A stretch of 64,000 nt of DNA from Sphingopyxis sp. MWB1 (GTDB lineage Bacteria > Pseudomonadota > Alphaproteobacteria > Sphingomonadales > Sphingomonadaceae): positions 1 to 64,000 of the forward strand of contig NZ_JQFJ01000005.1 in NCBI RefSeq assembly GCF_000763945.1, written 5' to 3'. Shown piece by piece: positions 46,232-55,539 of this stretch. The position numbers and the translations under genes are program-made. Under the pieces are notes generated by a model. That model searched no databases and was not told where the DNA came from. It saw nothing but the letters and a program-made list of their open reading frames with translations. Within the stretch, counting starts at the first letter, position 1. Each line of letters opens with the position of its first letter.

Positions 46232-47578
46232 TTATCTTTCCCATTGCGCGCGGGCCCACTGTGCGCGGGCACGAGCGAGCGCGGCATATTTGGGGCTGTC
46301 GACCGCACATTTGTCGAGCGCGGCGCGGCGGAGGCGACCCAGCAACCCCGGCTCGGCGAGGCTGCGCGCGCCGCTGAGCAGATCATCGGCCAGCGCACGA
46401 TCCTCGGCGCGGACGGCAGCGTCGAGGTCGCGCATGACGATACCGAGCGCATTCATTGCGACGACCACCTCGAATTTCGCATGGCCTTCGGCGTCGCGCT
46501 TGATCGACTGATCGAGCCAGTCGCGTACCGCTGACAGAATTTCGCCATTGGTCGGCTCCCCCGCGGGTGATCCGGAGGGAGATAGCGAGGGCGGCAGGGG
46601 CTGCATTTTCTCTGCATCCGGAGCGTCATTTTCCAGCAGCGCAAGCAGGTCCAGCTCCTGTTCGGCGGTGCGGCGCCCGATCACGACACGCTCGACGGTG
46701 CGATCGGCGCCGCTGCGCCACATCTGCCCCATTTGCAGGCAGCCCAGCGCCCACCAGAGCGTGCGATAAACGAGCCAGTAATGGAAACGGTCGCGATCGA
46801 CCGGGGCGCCGCCCGCTGCTTCATAAGCGGCAAAATAGTCATCAAGACTGCCAAGCCCCAGCGCGGGCCGGTCGAGCATACCAAAGCGCCAGACGGTCAT
46901 GCATCCAAAGGCCAGATCCTCATGACGGTCGCCGCGATGCGCCAGTTCCCAGTCGAGCACCGCGCGCAGCCCTTCCGGCCCGACCATCATATTACCCATG
47001 CGATAATCACCATGGACCAGCACCGGATCGACCGGCGCGGGCCGATGCGCCTCGCACCAGCGGATTGCAAGCGCAATGATCGGCCGGTCGCCGCCATAGC
47101 TTTCAAATTGTGCCTTCAGCGCCGCCAACGCATCGCCATAGTCCATCACCGGAATGGCATCGGGAAGGGCGGACGCCGGCAGGGCATGGATCCGCGCCAG
47201 TTCGCGGCCCATATCGGCAAGCAAAGTCGGCGGCGGATCGGCCAATATCTTTGCAGGCGCGACCTCGCCCATGATCCGCCGCATGACATAGCCGGTGCCC
47301 AGCCCGTCGCCCTCTTCCAGCACGCCGACCACCTCCGGCGCCATCACCCCGCCTGCACGCGCGGTGCGGACCAGCGCGGCCTCTGTTTCATGGCCAAAGG
47401 GGCGGTCCGCCATATATTTGGCCGAGGGCGCGCGGCGCAGCACAAAGCCCCCGCCTGCCCAGTCAAAGGACCAGCTTTCCATATTGGCGCCGCCCGACAG
47501 CCGCGCCAGACCGGCCACCTCCCCCGGCCCCGCAAGGCGTGTCATCAGGGCAGCGAGCTTATGGTCAAAATCGTTCAT
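46232..47578 (-). CDS. APH-type phosphotransferase (ACAD10/11- or LvaA-like kinase)
   Basis: This kinase of about 448 residues has an APH fold with RLSGGANMESWSFDW at the start, the catalytic loop LVHGDYRMGNMMV and the metal-binding VLDWELAHRGDRHEDLAF. A C-terminal helical extension of about 120 residues (after a Pro/Ser linker PLPPSLSPSGSPAGE) is unusual. By analogy to LvaA and ACAD10/11 it would phosphorylate a 4- or 5-hydroxyacyl-CoA so that the neighbouring dehydrogenase can eliminate phosphate. Starts further upstream would run into the operator. Confidence 0.9.
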   Translation of the reverse strand: MNDFDHKLAALMTRLAGPGEVAGLARLSGGANMESWSFDWAGGGFVLRRAPSAKYMADRPFGHETEAALVRTARAGGVMAPEVVGVLEEGDGLGTGYVMRRIMGEVAPAKILADPPPTLLADMGRELARIHALPASALPDAIPVMDYGDALAALKAQFESYGGDRPIIALAIRWCEAHRPAPVDPVLVHGDYRMGNMMVGPEGLRAVLDWELAHRGDRHEDLAFGCMTVWRFGMLDRPALGLGSLDDYFAAYEAAGGAPVDRDRFHYWLVYRTLWWALGCLQMGQMWRSGADRTVERVVIGRRTAEQELDLLALLENDAPDAEKMQPLPPSLSPSGSPAGEPTNGEILSAVRDWLDQSIKRDAEGHAKFEVVVAMNALGIVMRDLDAAVRAEDRALADDLLSGARSLAEPGLLGRLRRAALDKCAVDSPKYAALARARAQWARAQWER

Positions 47579-47643
47579 GGCATCCCATGGAGCCGCTTCG
47601 CCCCGCCCATATCTCTCCCCCTTCTCCATTGCCGCTTTAATAC

Positions 47644-47655
47644 TTAGTATGCTAA
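47644..47655. promoter_or_regulatory. MarR-type operator, site 5 (TTAG-TATG-CTAA)
   Basis: This lies before the APH kinase gene, 66 bp from the chosen ATG and 15 bp from an alternative ATG at 47629. It lies 145 bp before the divergent EamA gene. Confidence 0.76.
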
Positions 47656-47800
47656 TTACATAGAGCAAGCCCGATCATGGGGCAATGGGGGAGAAAGGCC
47701 AATTTTTGGAAATCACCGCTTTTGATCGCCCGGCCGGGCAGGGGATGGCGAGACAAGCGCCGCCCCTCATTTCCTTGACAGCATATGCGAGCGAGCAGGC

Positions 47801-48712
47801 ATGAACCTTATCTGGCTGCCCGCCGCGCTGATGGGCGGGCTGTTTCAGGCGTGGCGCACCGCAAGTCAGGAACGGCTGCGCGGCACGATGAGCGTCAGCG
47901 GCGCGGGGCTGGTGCGCTATCTCTATGGCCTGCCCTTTGCCCTGCTGTTCGCGGGTCTGTGGCTCGGATGGCACGCGACGCCGCTTCCGGCGTTGACCGC
48001 CGCCTTCCTCGCGCTGGCGGCGGCCGGGGGCCTCTGCCAGATGATCGGCACCCTCTGCCTGATCCTTGCCTTTTCGCATCGCGGCTTCGTGGTCGGCACT
48101 GCCTTTTCCAAGACCGAGGCGATTCAGGCCGCCCTTTTTACGGCACTTTTCTTCCGGCAGAATTTTTCACTCCTGGTCTGGACGGGCATCGGGCTGGGGG
48201 TCCTGGGGGTGCTGACCCTCGCCTTGGGAGGACAGGGGATGAAGGCGCGTCACATCTGGCCGGCGATGCGCCAGCCCGCCGCCCTCTATGGGCTGGGTGC
48301 GGGCGCCATGTTTGCCTTCGCCGCCATCGCCATCAAATTTGCGACCGCACAGCTTTCGGGGGTCGATCTGGTCGGATCAGCGCTGGTCACGCTGGTCGTG
48401 GTGATGGCGATGCAAAGCGCGCTGCACATCGGCTGGGCGGCGGCGCGTGACCGTGCAACATTGATCGCGGTGCTGCGTCAATATCGCCCCTCGGCAGAAA
48501 TCGGCCTCTTGTCGGCGCTTGGCTCGGCCTGCTGGTATGTCGGGTTTGCCGCTGCCCCCGCCGCGCTGGTGCGGATCGTCGGGCAGGTCGAGGTGATCTT
48601 CACCATCGCTTTTGCCCATTTCTATCTGCGCCAGCCTGTCCGCTGGCACGAAGCTCAGGGGTTGGCGCTGGTGGCGACCGGCGTATTGCTTGCGCTGGCC
48701 GCCAGCCTTTAG
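47801..48712 (+). CDS. EamA/DMT family transporter
   Basis: This 303-residue permease of the drug/metabolite transporter superfamily has about ten hydrophobic helices in two homologous halves. The second half ends with IVGQVEVIFTIAFAHFYLRQPV, the family signature region. It may import the island's substrate or export a product; position next to the APH/ACAD genes is the only hint. Its stop overlaps the convergent unknown gene by 4 bp. Confidence 0.9.
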   Translation: MNLIWLPAALMGGLFQAWRTASQERLRGTMSVSGAGLVRYLYGLPFALLFAGLWLGWHATPLPALTAAFLALAAAGGLCQMIGTLCLILAFSHRGFVVGTAFSKTEAIQAALFTALFFRQNFSLLVWTGIGLGVLGVLTLALGGQGMKARHIWPAMRQPAALYGLGAGAMFAFAAIAIKFATAQLSGVDLVGSALVTLVVVMAMQSALHIGWAAARDRATLIAVLRQYRPSAEIGLLSALGSACWYVGFAAAPAALVRIVGQVEVIFTIAFAHFYLRQPVRWHEAQGLALVATGVLLALAASL

Positions 48713-49953
48713 TCCGGATCCGGATCCGGGTCCGCGTCGTCCAGCGTCAGGGGATTGGGCATGGTGGCAAGATCATCGACATAAATCTGCACCGCGTCCC
48801 CGGTCAGGGTGGATTTGAACAGCACCGCCCCCTGATTGTCGCTCATCACGATGCGCGGATACTGGTTTCCGGCATTGCCGACATTGATCGCCTGCTCTTC
48901 TTTCAGCGAATAGAAATCGGAATTGAAGCGGTTGACGAAAATCCCCTTGGCCGCCGCGCTCCAGCACAGCAGAAATTCCGCCGGCCCCTCGTCCGGGGCC
49001 ACAGCGCAGACAAAAGGAAAAGAACAGCTGTTCAAAGCCTCATTCAACCGGATCGGCGCCAATATTTCTCCCTCTGGTCCAGTAACGGGCTGCGCTTTCC
49101 AGCTTTCTCCCGACCGGAATAGTTGCAGCTTTTCGCCATAGATATAATCGCTCGCACCAACGAAAACGAGCATGATACGGTTATTCACCGGATCGAAAGC
49201 CGTGTGAAATTTCTTGAGGCTGCTGTCGGAATAGCTGGTGAGCAAGGTCACGGTTGAATTGCCTGCCTGCGGCGCCCCTATCCGATAAAAGTTTATCTTC
49301 GACGCCGCTTCCTGAAGCGCGACGATGACGCCATCGCCATGGTTCATCAGGACGATATTCACGTCGGTCGCCAAATTGGCTTCCACGGCTCCATAGGCTT
49401 TCAGAAATGTGCCGTGCAGCCGATCCGTGACCATGATCGGATAGGAAGCGGTTGCGAAACCATGACGCCGAAACCACAGCCCCTGCAACTGCTTGTCCGC
49501 CTGACTGATCCAGCAGGCAAAAATCAGGTCCTTTTCCGGGTTATGGATGATGCGGGGACAGACATATTCACCGTCGGACTGGCTGACCTGAATTTCGGGG
49601 TAGCAGGCGGCGATGCCGCGCTGGGTCACATCATATTCACGGGCATAGATGCGGTTTTGCCCCGAAGGATATTCGCTTGCCCAGGTCGCTATAAATTCAT
49701 CGGTACCTTTTACGGTGGTCGCTGACACATCCTTTTGAATCCTTTCCGAATAGACCGTCATGCGGTCCATCGGAAAACGCACCCCCTTGCCCGTACGCAA
49801 CCGGCCCAAAATCATGCGGGTATGAGGTGCAGCTGCCGAAGAGAAAAAGCCGACAAGATGGGCGCTTAACTCGGTACTGATCGCCGTACCAAAGGTTTCA
49901 TGCCCCGTCCCGTCGTAAAAAATGTCGAGCCCGCGGCCCCAATTACTGTTCAT
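48709..49953 (-). CDS. Unrecognised propeller-like repeat protein (short paralogue)
   Basis: I do not recognise this 414-residue protein. It has no signal peptide and ends in an acidic DDADPDPDPD tail. It shows repeats of about 50-60 residues of the type FIATWASEYPSGQNRIYAREY, LIFACWISQADKQLQGLW and EFLLCWSAAAKGIFVNRF, which suggests a beta-propeller. It is homologous to the C-terminal half of the next gene, with one stretch of 23 identical residues. It is last in a three-gene minus-strand cluster. The start at ATG 49953 has GGGAG before it. Confidence 0.85.
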   Translation of the reverse strand: MNSNWGRGLDIFYDGTGHETFGTAISTELSAHLVGFFSSAAAPHTRMILGRLRTGKGVRFPMDRMTVYSERIQKDVSATTVKGTDEFIATWASEYPSGQNRIYAREYDVTQRGIAACYPEIQVSQSDGEYVCPRIIHNPEKDLIFACWISQADKQLQGLWFRRHGFATASYPIMVTDRLHGTFLKAYGAVEANLATDVNIVLMNHGDGVIVALQEAASKINFYRIGAPQAGNSTVTLLTSYSDSSLKKFHTAFDPVNNRIMLVFVGASDYIYGEKLQLFRSGESWKAQPVTGPEGEILAPIRLNEALNSCSFPFVCAVAPDEGPAEFLLCWSAAAKGIFVNRFNSDFYSLKEEQAINVGNAGNQYPRIVMSDNQGAVLFKSTLTGDAVQIYVDDLATMPNPLTLDDADPDPDPD

Positions 49954-49997
49954 GAAATACTCCCTGGCTGAAGGGCGATAGAAAAGTCAGTCCTCCA

Positions 49998-50023
49998 AGG
50001 AGGGGCGGCTGTGGCGCCGCCCC
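49998..50023. other. Intercistronic GC-rich hairpin
   Basis: GGGGCGGC and GCCGCCCC close a 6-base loop, and an adjoining CCTCCAAGGAGG palindrome overlaps it. It lies between the second and third genes of the cluster. Without a T run on the minus strand it may stabilise or attenuate the mRNA rather than terminate it. Confidence 0.6.
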
Positions 50024-50030
50024 TTCCAGG

Positions 50031-52682
50031 TCAATCGTTCGCTGGGGCGGTCGCACCATCATCCTCGACCGTTCGCTCGAAAAAGACGTTGACCGATGCC
50101 ACGTTGGACAGCACGCCCTCGCTGCGCAGCGTGACGCCGTCGATATGGGTCGAATGAAACATGAAGGCGATCTGGTTTTCGCTCGCCGCCAACTCACCGG
50201 GCCCGCACACCGCGCCGCGATTCACCTCCTTCTCTCGACCCAAGCGATTGAAAAACATATCAAATTTTGAGAAGTACACAGGGTCCACCCGGGGACCGGG
50301 GACTGGAGTCGGGGGGACTTCGCACCAGGACACCAGAAATTCATGCTCTCCATTTTTTTCGGAAAGAATAATGATGTTCGGGGTCCGCATATTTTTGGCG
50401 TGCATGTTCAATTGCACGGGAGCGAGAATATGCCCCCCTCTTCCCCGACTGGGGCGCGCATACCATCGACCCCGTCGATTAAACACGCGCAGCCGCATTC
50501 CCAATACGCCGTTCACGCCTCCTGTCGGGGCAATGAATACCAGCATGATATGGCTGCTCAGAGGATCGTAAACAGCCGCAAAACGCCCCATTGAAGCATG
50601 TGAATAGGAAAGCATGAGGTTAACCGCCGATCCGCCCATCACAGGCCGCCCGACGCGGAAGAAATTGATCTTCGAGGCGGCTTCCTGAAGGGCGACGATG
50701 ACGCCATCGCCATGGTTCATCAGGACGATGCGCTGCGTCACATTTTCATCAATTTCGGCCGTGTAATTCAGGAAATTCGTATAAAGCGCCGAAGTGATAG
50801 TGACCGGGTAGCTCGCAGCAGAAAATGTGTTGCCATTCAGGGACATCCATATTCCCTGCAAGGTCTTTTCCTTTATGCTGATCCAGCAGGCAAAGAAAAG
50901 CTGCGCCTCTTCATTATAGATAATGCGCGGGCAGATATAATGATTATCTGATCCACTAAGCTGTTGCTCGGAATTGAAATATTGGATGCCTTGGCGTCCA
51001 TCCACCATATATTTTCGGACATAAATGCGGTAATTGCCCCCCTGCTGATTGCTCGACCAAATGCCGGCAAAGTCATTGCTCTCCGGTATGGGAGCGGGTT
51101 GGAAATCCTTGTCGATCCCTGGAGCCTGGGGGGTCAATACGGTGGGCGGCAGGGTGAGCCCGGTCGCGCTGTGCACTCGTCCATAAATGCGTCGGTTGCT
51201 CCCTTCAATCGATTGATACACACCAACCAAATGTTGGTTTGCGCTGGTTTTGTCGCAATGTTTCAGCAAATTGCGGTAGGTGTCATCGAAGAGGATATTC
51301 AGCCCGGGCAACCAATAGGTATTTCCCGACTGCACGTCCGCCACGACAGCCTGTCGCTCGATGAGCTGGCTCTCGAAGCTCAGCCCCGCGAAACGCGGCT
51401 CGACACATTGATTTTGGTAGCAAACTCCATAGGCTTTAGGCGTGGCAACAGTGCGGTGATTTCCCGGAAAAGACAGGCTATCGACGGAATATTCCGTGCT
51501 GGTCGGTTCGAAATTGGGCGTAAATTCGGCAAAGCGCACACTTGTTTCCCCTTCCCAGGAAACAAGATAGGTCCCCTCCCCGCCCGCATCCGAAGGGATG
51601 TGGGAAATTTCGGGGCGATAATATTTCCCTGGCCGCACATTCAGCTGCACAAATTGAGGCAATGCCGGAAAGGCAAAGGAAACGGCATCTTCTTCGGCGG
51701 CATTTCCGGTGAAAATGGGCTGCGAATAGCCCAGAACAGGCTGTTGCCCATCGCGGACCGAATAGACCGAGAAACAGGTCACCAGCCGCGAACGGACCGG
51801 ATCATAAAGGGTGGCATGATAGCCGATATCGTCATGCGCGACCGAATAAAGCCGTTGATAGCCCACGGCGCCCCCCTGTTCCGGAGGGCTCAGCCGATAG
51901 GTTTCGATATGCCCCATATCGTTGACCAGCTGGAGGAAGGCACCCCCCGCATAGTCGGGAACGAGCGTCAGGTTGCGCGCGAACTGCCGCTCCTCGGGCG
52001 TGCTGTAAGAGGCCGAAACCTTTACATCCATCTCGGTTACCCGCGATGTGGGCTCGAGGCTGTTGATATCCAGCGTGGCGAGACAGAAGCTCCACGGAAG
52101 GTCGCTTCGGGCATCGACACAGGCGAAGTAGAAATGATCGCCCGACGGAACCAGTCGCACCATCAAGGGGGCGATGACATTGGGGAAGGAGATTGGCAGG
52201 GGGTCGGAAATTGTAACCCCTTTCTTCCCTTCCTCGACGCGGGCGAAATAGGCTTCATGCCGTCCGTTGGTTTTATAGAACCAGACGACCGCCAGAATAT
52301 TATAATCAGGGTCGGTGACCAGATTGGCGCTAAGGATACGGCGCCCTTTCTGATTTTCGGCCACCACCAGATCGGTAAAGGTCTGATCCGTATCATGGTG
52401 GCGCAGCACAAGCTCGTCGCCATCGACATTATATTTGTGGATATAGAGGAAAGCGGGCGCGTTTTTTACAAGCCCCTCATCAAGAGCTTCGAAGAAATCG
52501 CGACCATGAAGCAGTTCCGATCCCGGAGCCTCATACAAAATTTCCTCGTCTTCTTCCTCCTCCCCCCCATGCTCATCGCCTTCGTCGGGGCCGCAGGGAG
52601 GCAATGCGTCTGCCCTGGCGCCTCCCTTGTTCTTGTCGGCACCATGACCGCGGGGGCCGGTTTCCTTGGAAAATTTAGACAT
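50031..52682 (-). CDS. Unrecognised propeller-like repeat protein (long paralogue)
   Basis: This protein of about 883 residues is not a family I recognise. An acidic Gly-rich N-terminus (DEGDEHGGEEEEDEEILYE) precedes many repeats such as NILAVVWFYKTNGRHEAYFARV, TYLVSWEGETSVRFAEF, HLVGVYQSIEGSNRRIYGRV and FAGIWSSNQQGGNYRIYVRKY. These are propeller-like blades ending in R-x-Y/F strands. No signal peptide is present. The C-terminal half is a paralogue of the 414-residue neighbour. The ATG at 52682 is preferred (AAGGGA 7 bases before), with in-frame ATGs at 52688 and 52697. Confidence 0.85.
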   Translation of the reverse strand: MSKFSKETGPRGHGADKNKGGARADALPPCGPDEGDEHGGEEEEDEEILYEAPGSELLHGRDFFEALDEGLVKNAPAFLYIHKYNVDGDELVLRHHDTDQTFTDLVVAENQKGRRILSANLVTDPDYNILAVVWFYKTNGRHEAYFARVEEGKKGVTISDPLPISFPNVIAPLMVRLVPSGDHFYFACVDARSDLPWSFCLATLDINSLEPTSRVTEMDVKVSASYSTPEERQFARNLTLVPDYAGGAFLQLVNDMGHIETYRLSPPEQGGAVGYQRLYSVAHDDIGYHATLYDPVRSRLVTCFSVYSVRDGQQPVLGYSQPIFTGNAAEEDAVSFAFPALPQFVQLNVRPGKYYRPEISHIPSDAGGEGTYLVSWEGETSVRFAEFTPNFEPTSTEYSVDSLSFPGNHRTVATPKAYGVCYQNQCVEPRFAGLSFESQLIERQAVVADVQSGNTYWLPGLNILFDDTYRNLLKHCDKTSANQHLVGVYQSIEGSNRRIYGRVHSATGLTLPPTVLTPQAPGIDKDFQPAPIPESNDFAGIWSSNQQGGNYRIYVRKYMVDGRQGIQYFNSEQQLSGSDNHYICPRIIYNEEAQLFFACWISIKEKTLQGIWMSLNGNTFSAASYPVTITSALYTNFLNYTAEIDENVTQRIVLMNHGDGVIVALQEAASKINFFRVGRPVMGGSAVNLMLSYSHASMGRFAAVYDPLSSHIMLVFIAPTGGVNGVLGMRLRVFNRRGRWYARPSRGRGGHILAPVQLNMHAKNMRTPNIIILSEKNGEHEFLVSWCEVPPTPVPGPRVDPVYFSKFDMFFNRLGREKEVNRGAVCGPGELAASENQIAFMFHSTHIDGVTLRSEGVLSNVASVNVFFERTVEDDGATAPAND

Positions 52683-52746
52683 TGTCATTCCCTTCATTCA
52701 GCATGTTGAAATTTCTGAAAAAAATGGGGGATACGCCGCGCGACGA

Positions 52747-55539
52747 TCAGATGATCGAGACGCGATATTCATTGGACCGCGGCTCCAGTCCCGCGACATC
52801 CTGCACCTGGTAGCGGTGCAGCCCTCCCCCTTGTGCGGCCATGATCCGCGCCCAGATGCCGTTGGCATCGCAGGTTGCACGAAGCGGCGGATTGCCGCTG
52901 GCAAAGATGACATATTGCGTTCCCGGCGTGCCGGTGCCGCGGATATAGAGAGTCGAGACCATGGTGCGGCCACCGTTGGGAACGACCTTTCCGTCGGCAT
53001 CGCGCTCCCGAACTTCGGCAATGGCGCTCGGCGTCCAGTCGAGATCGATATGGTAGGAGCGTTCCGGAAACAGGACCGCGCTGCCCTCGTCGGACCTTTT
53101 ATCGAACGCCACCTTGAACTCGATGTCGAGATCGCTGTCATCGCGCAGCCCCTTGAGATCCGAAAGCGACGCCGGGCGTGCAATACCGGTCCCTACCTCG
53201 GCGCTAGCCACCGGGGCATCGAGCAGCAACTCGTCCAGATAAGGGGTGCCATCCGCCTTGATCCCGCGCAGACGCATCCAGACGCGCTGGCCCGCCGCAA
53301 TCAAGGGCCAGGGGGCGACTGTCACATCGGGGTCGCCGGTGAGCGTGGAGACCCGCAGATCATCGCCCACCGCTTGGGGGATACGCGGGCGAGGAAGCGC
53401 CTCGACCGGCAACTCTCCGACGGCCAGATCAAGCTCGTCCGAAGAGCGGCTTACCCCGTCGCGATTGACCATATAATGCACGGTCACGCCCTGCCCCAAG
53501 GCAAAGGCCGTCAGGGAAGTCGGAAGAGCGACAGCCAAAGCCTGCCCTCCGCCGACGGGAATGGGAGCCGTGGTGTAGGAAGCCTCCCACGGAGCGCCGG
53601 CAGGGCCAGTCCAGGTCACGCTGACGAGATCGCCTGCACCCATATCCGAATAGGTGATGATTGCGGTGAGGCTGGCCTGGGCGGCCAGCGGATCGAGTGT
53701 CGCACCATCCGCTTCATTGATTTTCGGCGCAGGAAGGTCAGCCGGGACCGATCCTATGTTAAGCAGCAGACGTTGGGACGAGCGAAGCGTATCATCGGAT
53801 AGCACCGTGTAATAAGCGCGAACGCTGTGCCCATCATTGGCGGTGACATAATATTTATCGAGCGGAAACGGCACTTCGCGATGGCCCCAGCTTGTGCCAA
53901 TCACAAAATGGTCGGAATAGCTGCTTTGAGCATCGCGGCCGTCCCAATAAAGATCGATACGGTCACCAGCAGCCATGCCCAAATAGGGAGGGACGCGCAC
54001 AATCGTGCCGCTGGGCGGAACCGCATCGGGGTTCAGCCAATCGCCATCGGCATAATCAACCGTGGGTGCGTTGAGGCTCGCTTCACCCAGAATTTGCAGC
54101 GCGGAATGAGGCGATTCCATCAAACTGCCCGTGACCGGCTGCACCATATAATAAAGATCGAGCGAGCCACCGGCGAGCAGGCTTACCTCTGCCGAAGGAA
54201 CGATGAAGCTGATGATTTTACCGTGATTATTGCCGGTAACGACAGCCGATGCGCGGTACAGTGTCGGTGAGCCGCTGGCGCTCGTTCCCTGCCACCACAA
54301 CAGAATCTCGTCTCCCGTCGACATGCTGTCCCAGGGAAGAATATCGACCGTCGCGCCTTCCTGCGTGGCCGCAGGGTCGAGCACCCCGCCCGATGCTTCG
54401 CGAACAGTGGGCGGCGCGAGGACAGGCTGTAGCTCTCCCTTGACCTCTACCGAGACGCGCCGCGAAGGGCGTACCGGTCCCCCGGCCGCGGGATGGACAT
54501 GATAGCGCACAACGGCATGCCCCTGCGCGATGGCGCGCACGAGGCTGTTGCGAATGAAAAAGGTCAGAAAAGAGGTGCCCGGGGCCACCTCCATTTCCTG
54601 AATATCGTCAACGGGCTTGCCGTCAAACGCCACCCCCGCCCAGACGAGCTGGACGCGGTCGCCCGTTGCCATTTCCGGATAAGCAAGAACGAGGACCGAT
54701 ACGTCGCGTCCATCCAGCGCATCAAGGTCGATCACCCCACCAGGCGCATCGACCACAAGGGGCGCTGGCAGGCTGCCCCCGCCCGCCTCAACAGCGACCG
54801 TGGATTTTACCGACCAGAGCGACCAATTATTCACCTCGTCGCGTATTTCATAGCGCACGACAATTGCGTCGCCGTCCCCGCCGGCGATGATCGTATCGCG
54901 GTCGATGAACAGCTTGACCGGCTCTCCAACGACCAACGGATCGGTAACGCGCAGACGCTGCGTCCCCCAGGAAAGGGTCAGCCGGTCTCTTTCCGTCATG
55001 TTCAGCCAGGGCGGAATGGTGACAATGACACCCTTCTCCGCTTGCTCTTCGTCGATCACCTCATCGGGAATCTGAGGCGGGGCAAGATTTTCATTTTGAT
55101 AGGGAGTGGCAGGATCGCTGTCCGGGCCGCCGGGGATGGAAAATTTGACCAGGACCCACGCCTCGGGCGACTTTTCCGGCGCCCCGCCAAAAGCAGAGAC
55201 TACCTCGTAAAAGACCCTGGTCAGGCCTTCGGATGCAATGGCCGATACCGGAACATCGAGAGTGAAGATGGATACGCCAAGATTATCGACCGTATAATGG
55301 GCCACAGGCATGTTGGGATCGCCCCAAAAAAGGCTGATCTGATCGCCCTCCACCACATGTCGGTAAGGAATGACCAAGACCTTCACGCTTTTCGTGGGAT
55401 CAAAGACGTCTGCCCAGCCGATTCCTCCATTGATTTCGGCTAGCGGAATCTGGGGGATGAGAAGATCCAAAGACCGCCCGGGCCGCCTATAGGAAAAAGC
55501 AGGCCGACGACCCGAAATATTGACCACGTCATAGCGCAT
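52747..55539 (-). CDS. Unrecognised protein with tandem Ig-like repeats
   Basis: This 930-residue protein has about seven tandem units of roughly 115 residues. Each has the skeleton LDP-x-VxVxPYxxMxxGDxVxLxW followed by a strand-rich half, an immunoglobulin-like pattern seen in large Pseudomonas and Burkholderia surface-type proteins. Examples are VIDLDALDGRDVSVLVLAYPEM and LNPDAVPPSGTIVRVPPYLGM (each split). No signal peptide or anchor is visible, so export would need a non-Sec route or help. It starts the cluster; ATG 55539 has GAGGAAA before it. Function is unknown. Confidence 0.85.
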   Translation of the reverse strand: MRYDVVNISGRRPAFSYRRPGRSLDLLIPQIPLAEINGGIGWADVFDPTKSVKVLVIPYRHVVEGDQISLFWGDPNMPVAHYTVDNLGVSIFTLDVPVSAIASEGLTRVFYEVVSAFGGAPEKSPEAWVLVKFSIPGGPDSDPATPYQNENLAPPQIPDEVIDEEQAEKGVIVTIPPWLNMTERDRLTLSWGTQRLRVTDPLVVGEPVKLFIDRDTIIAGGDGDAIVVRYEIRDEVNNWSLWSVKSTVAVEAGGGSLPAPLVVDAPGGVIDLDALDGRDVSVLVLAYPEMATGDRVQLVWAGVAFDGKPVDDIQEMEVAPGTSFLTFFIRNSLVRAIAQGHAVVRYHVHPAAGGPVRPSRRVSVEVKGELQPVLAPPTVREASGGVLDPAATQEGATVDILPWDSMSTGDEILLWWQGTSASGSPTLYRASAVVTGNNHGKIISFIVPSAEVSLLAGGSLDLYYMVQPVTGSLMESPHSALQILGEASLNAPTVDYADGDWLNPDAVPPSGTIVRVPPYLGMAAGDRIDLYWDGRDAQSSYSDHFVIGTSWGHREVPFPLDKYYVTANDGHSVRAYYTVLSDDTLRSSQRLLLNIGSVPADLPAPKINEADGATLDPLAAQASLTAIITYSDMGAGDLVSVTWTGPAGAPWEASYTTAPIPVGGGQALAVALPTSLTAFALGQGVTVHYMVNRDGVSRSSDELDLAVGELPVEALPRPRIPQAVGDDLRVSTLTGDPDVTVAPWPLIAAGQRVWMRLRGIKADGTPYLDELLLDAPVASAEVGTGIARPASLSDLKGLRDDSDLDIEFKVAFDKRSDEGSAVLFPERSYHIDLDWTPSAIAEVRERDADGKVVPNGGRTMVSTLYIRGTGTPGTQYVIFASGNPPLRATCDANGIWARIMAAQGGGLHRYQVQDVAGLEPRSNEYRVSII

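Noticed and set aside
50964..52709. 581-codon frame antisense to the long propeller-like protein
   Set aside because: No start site or family features; the opposite strand shows paralogy to a neighbour, which supports that frame.
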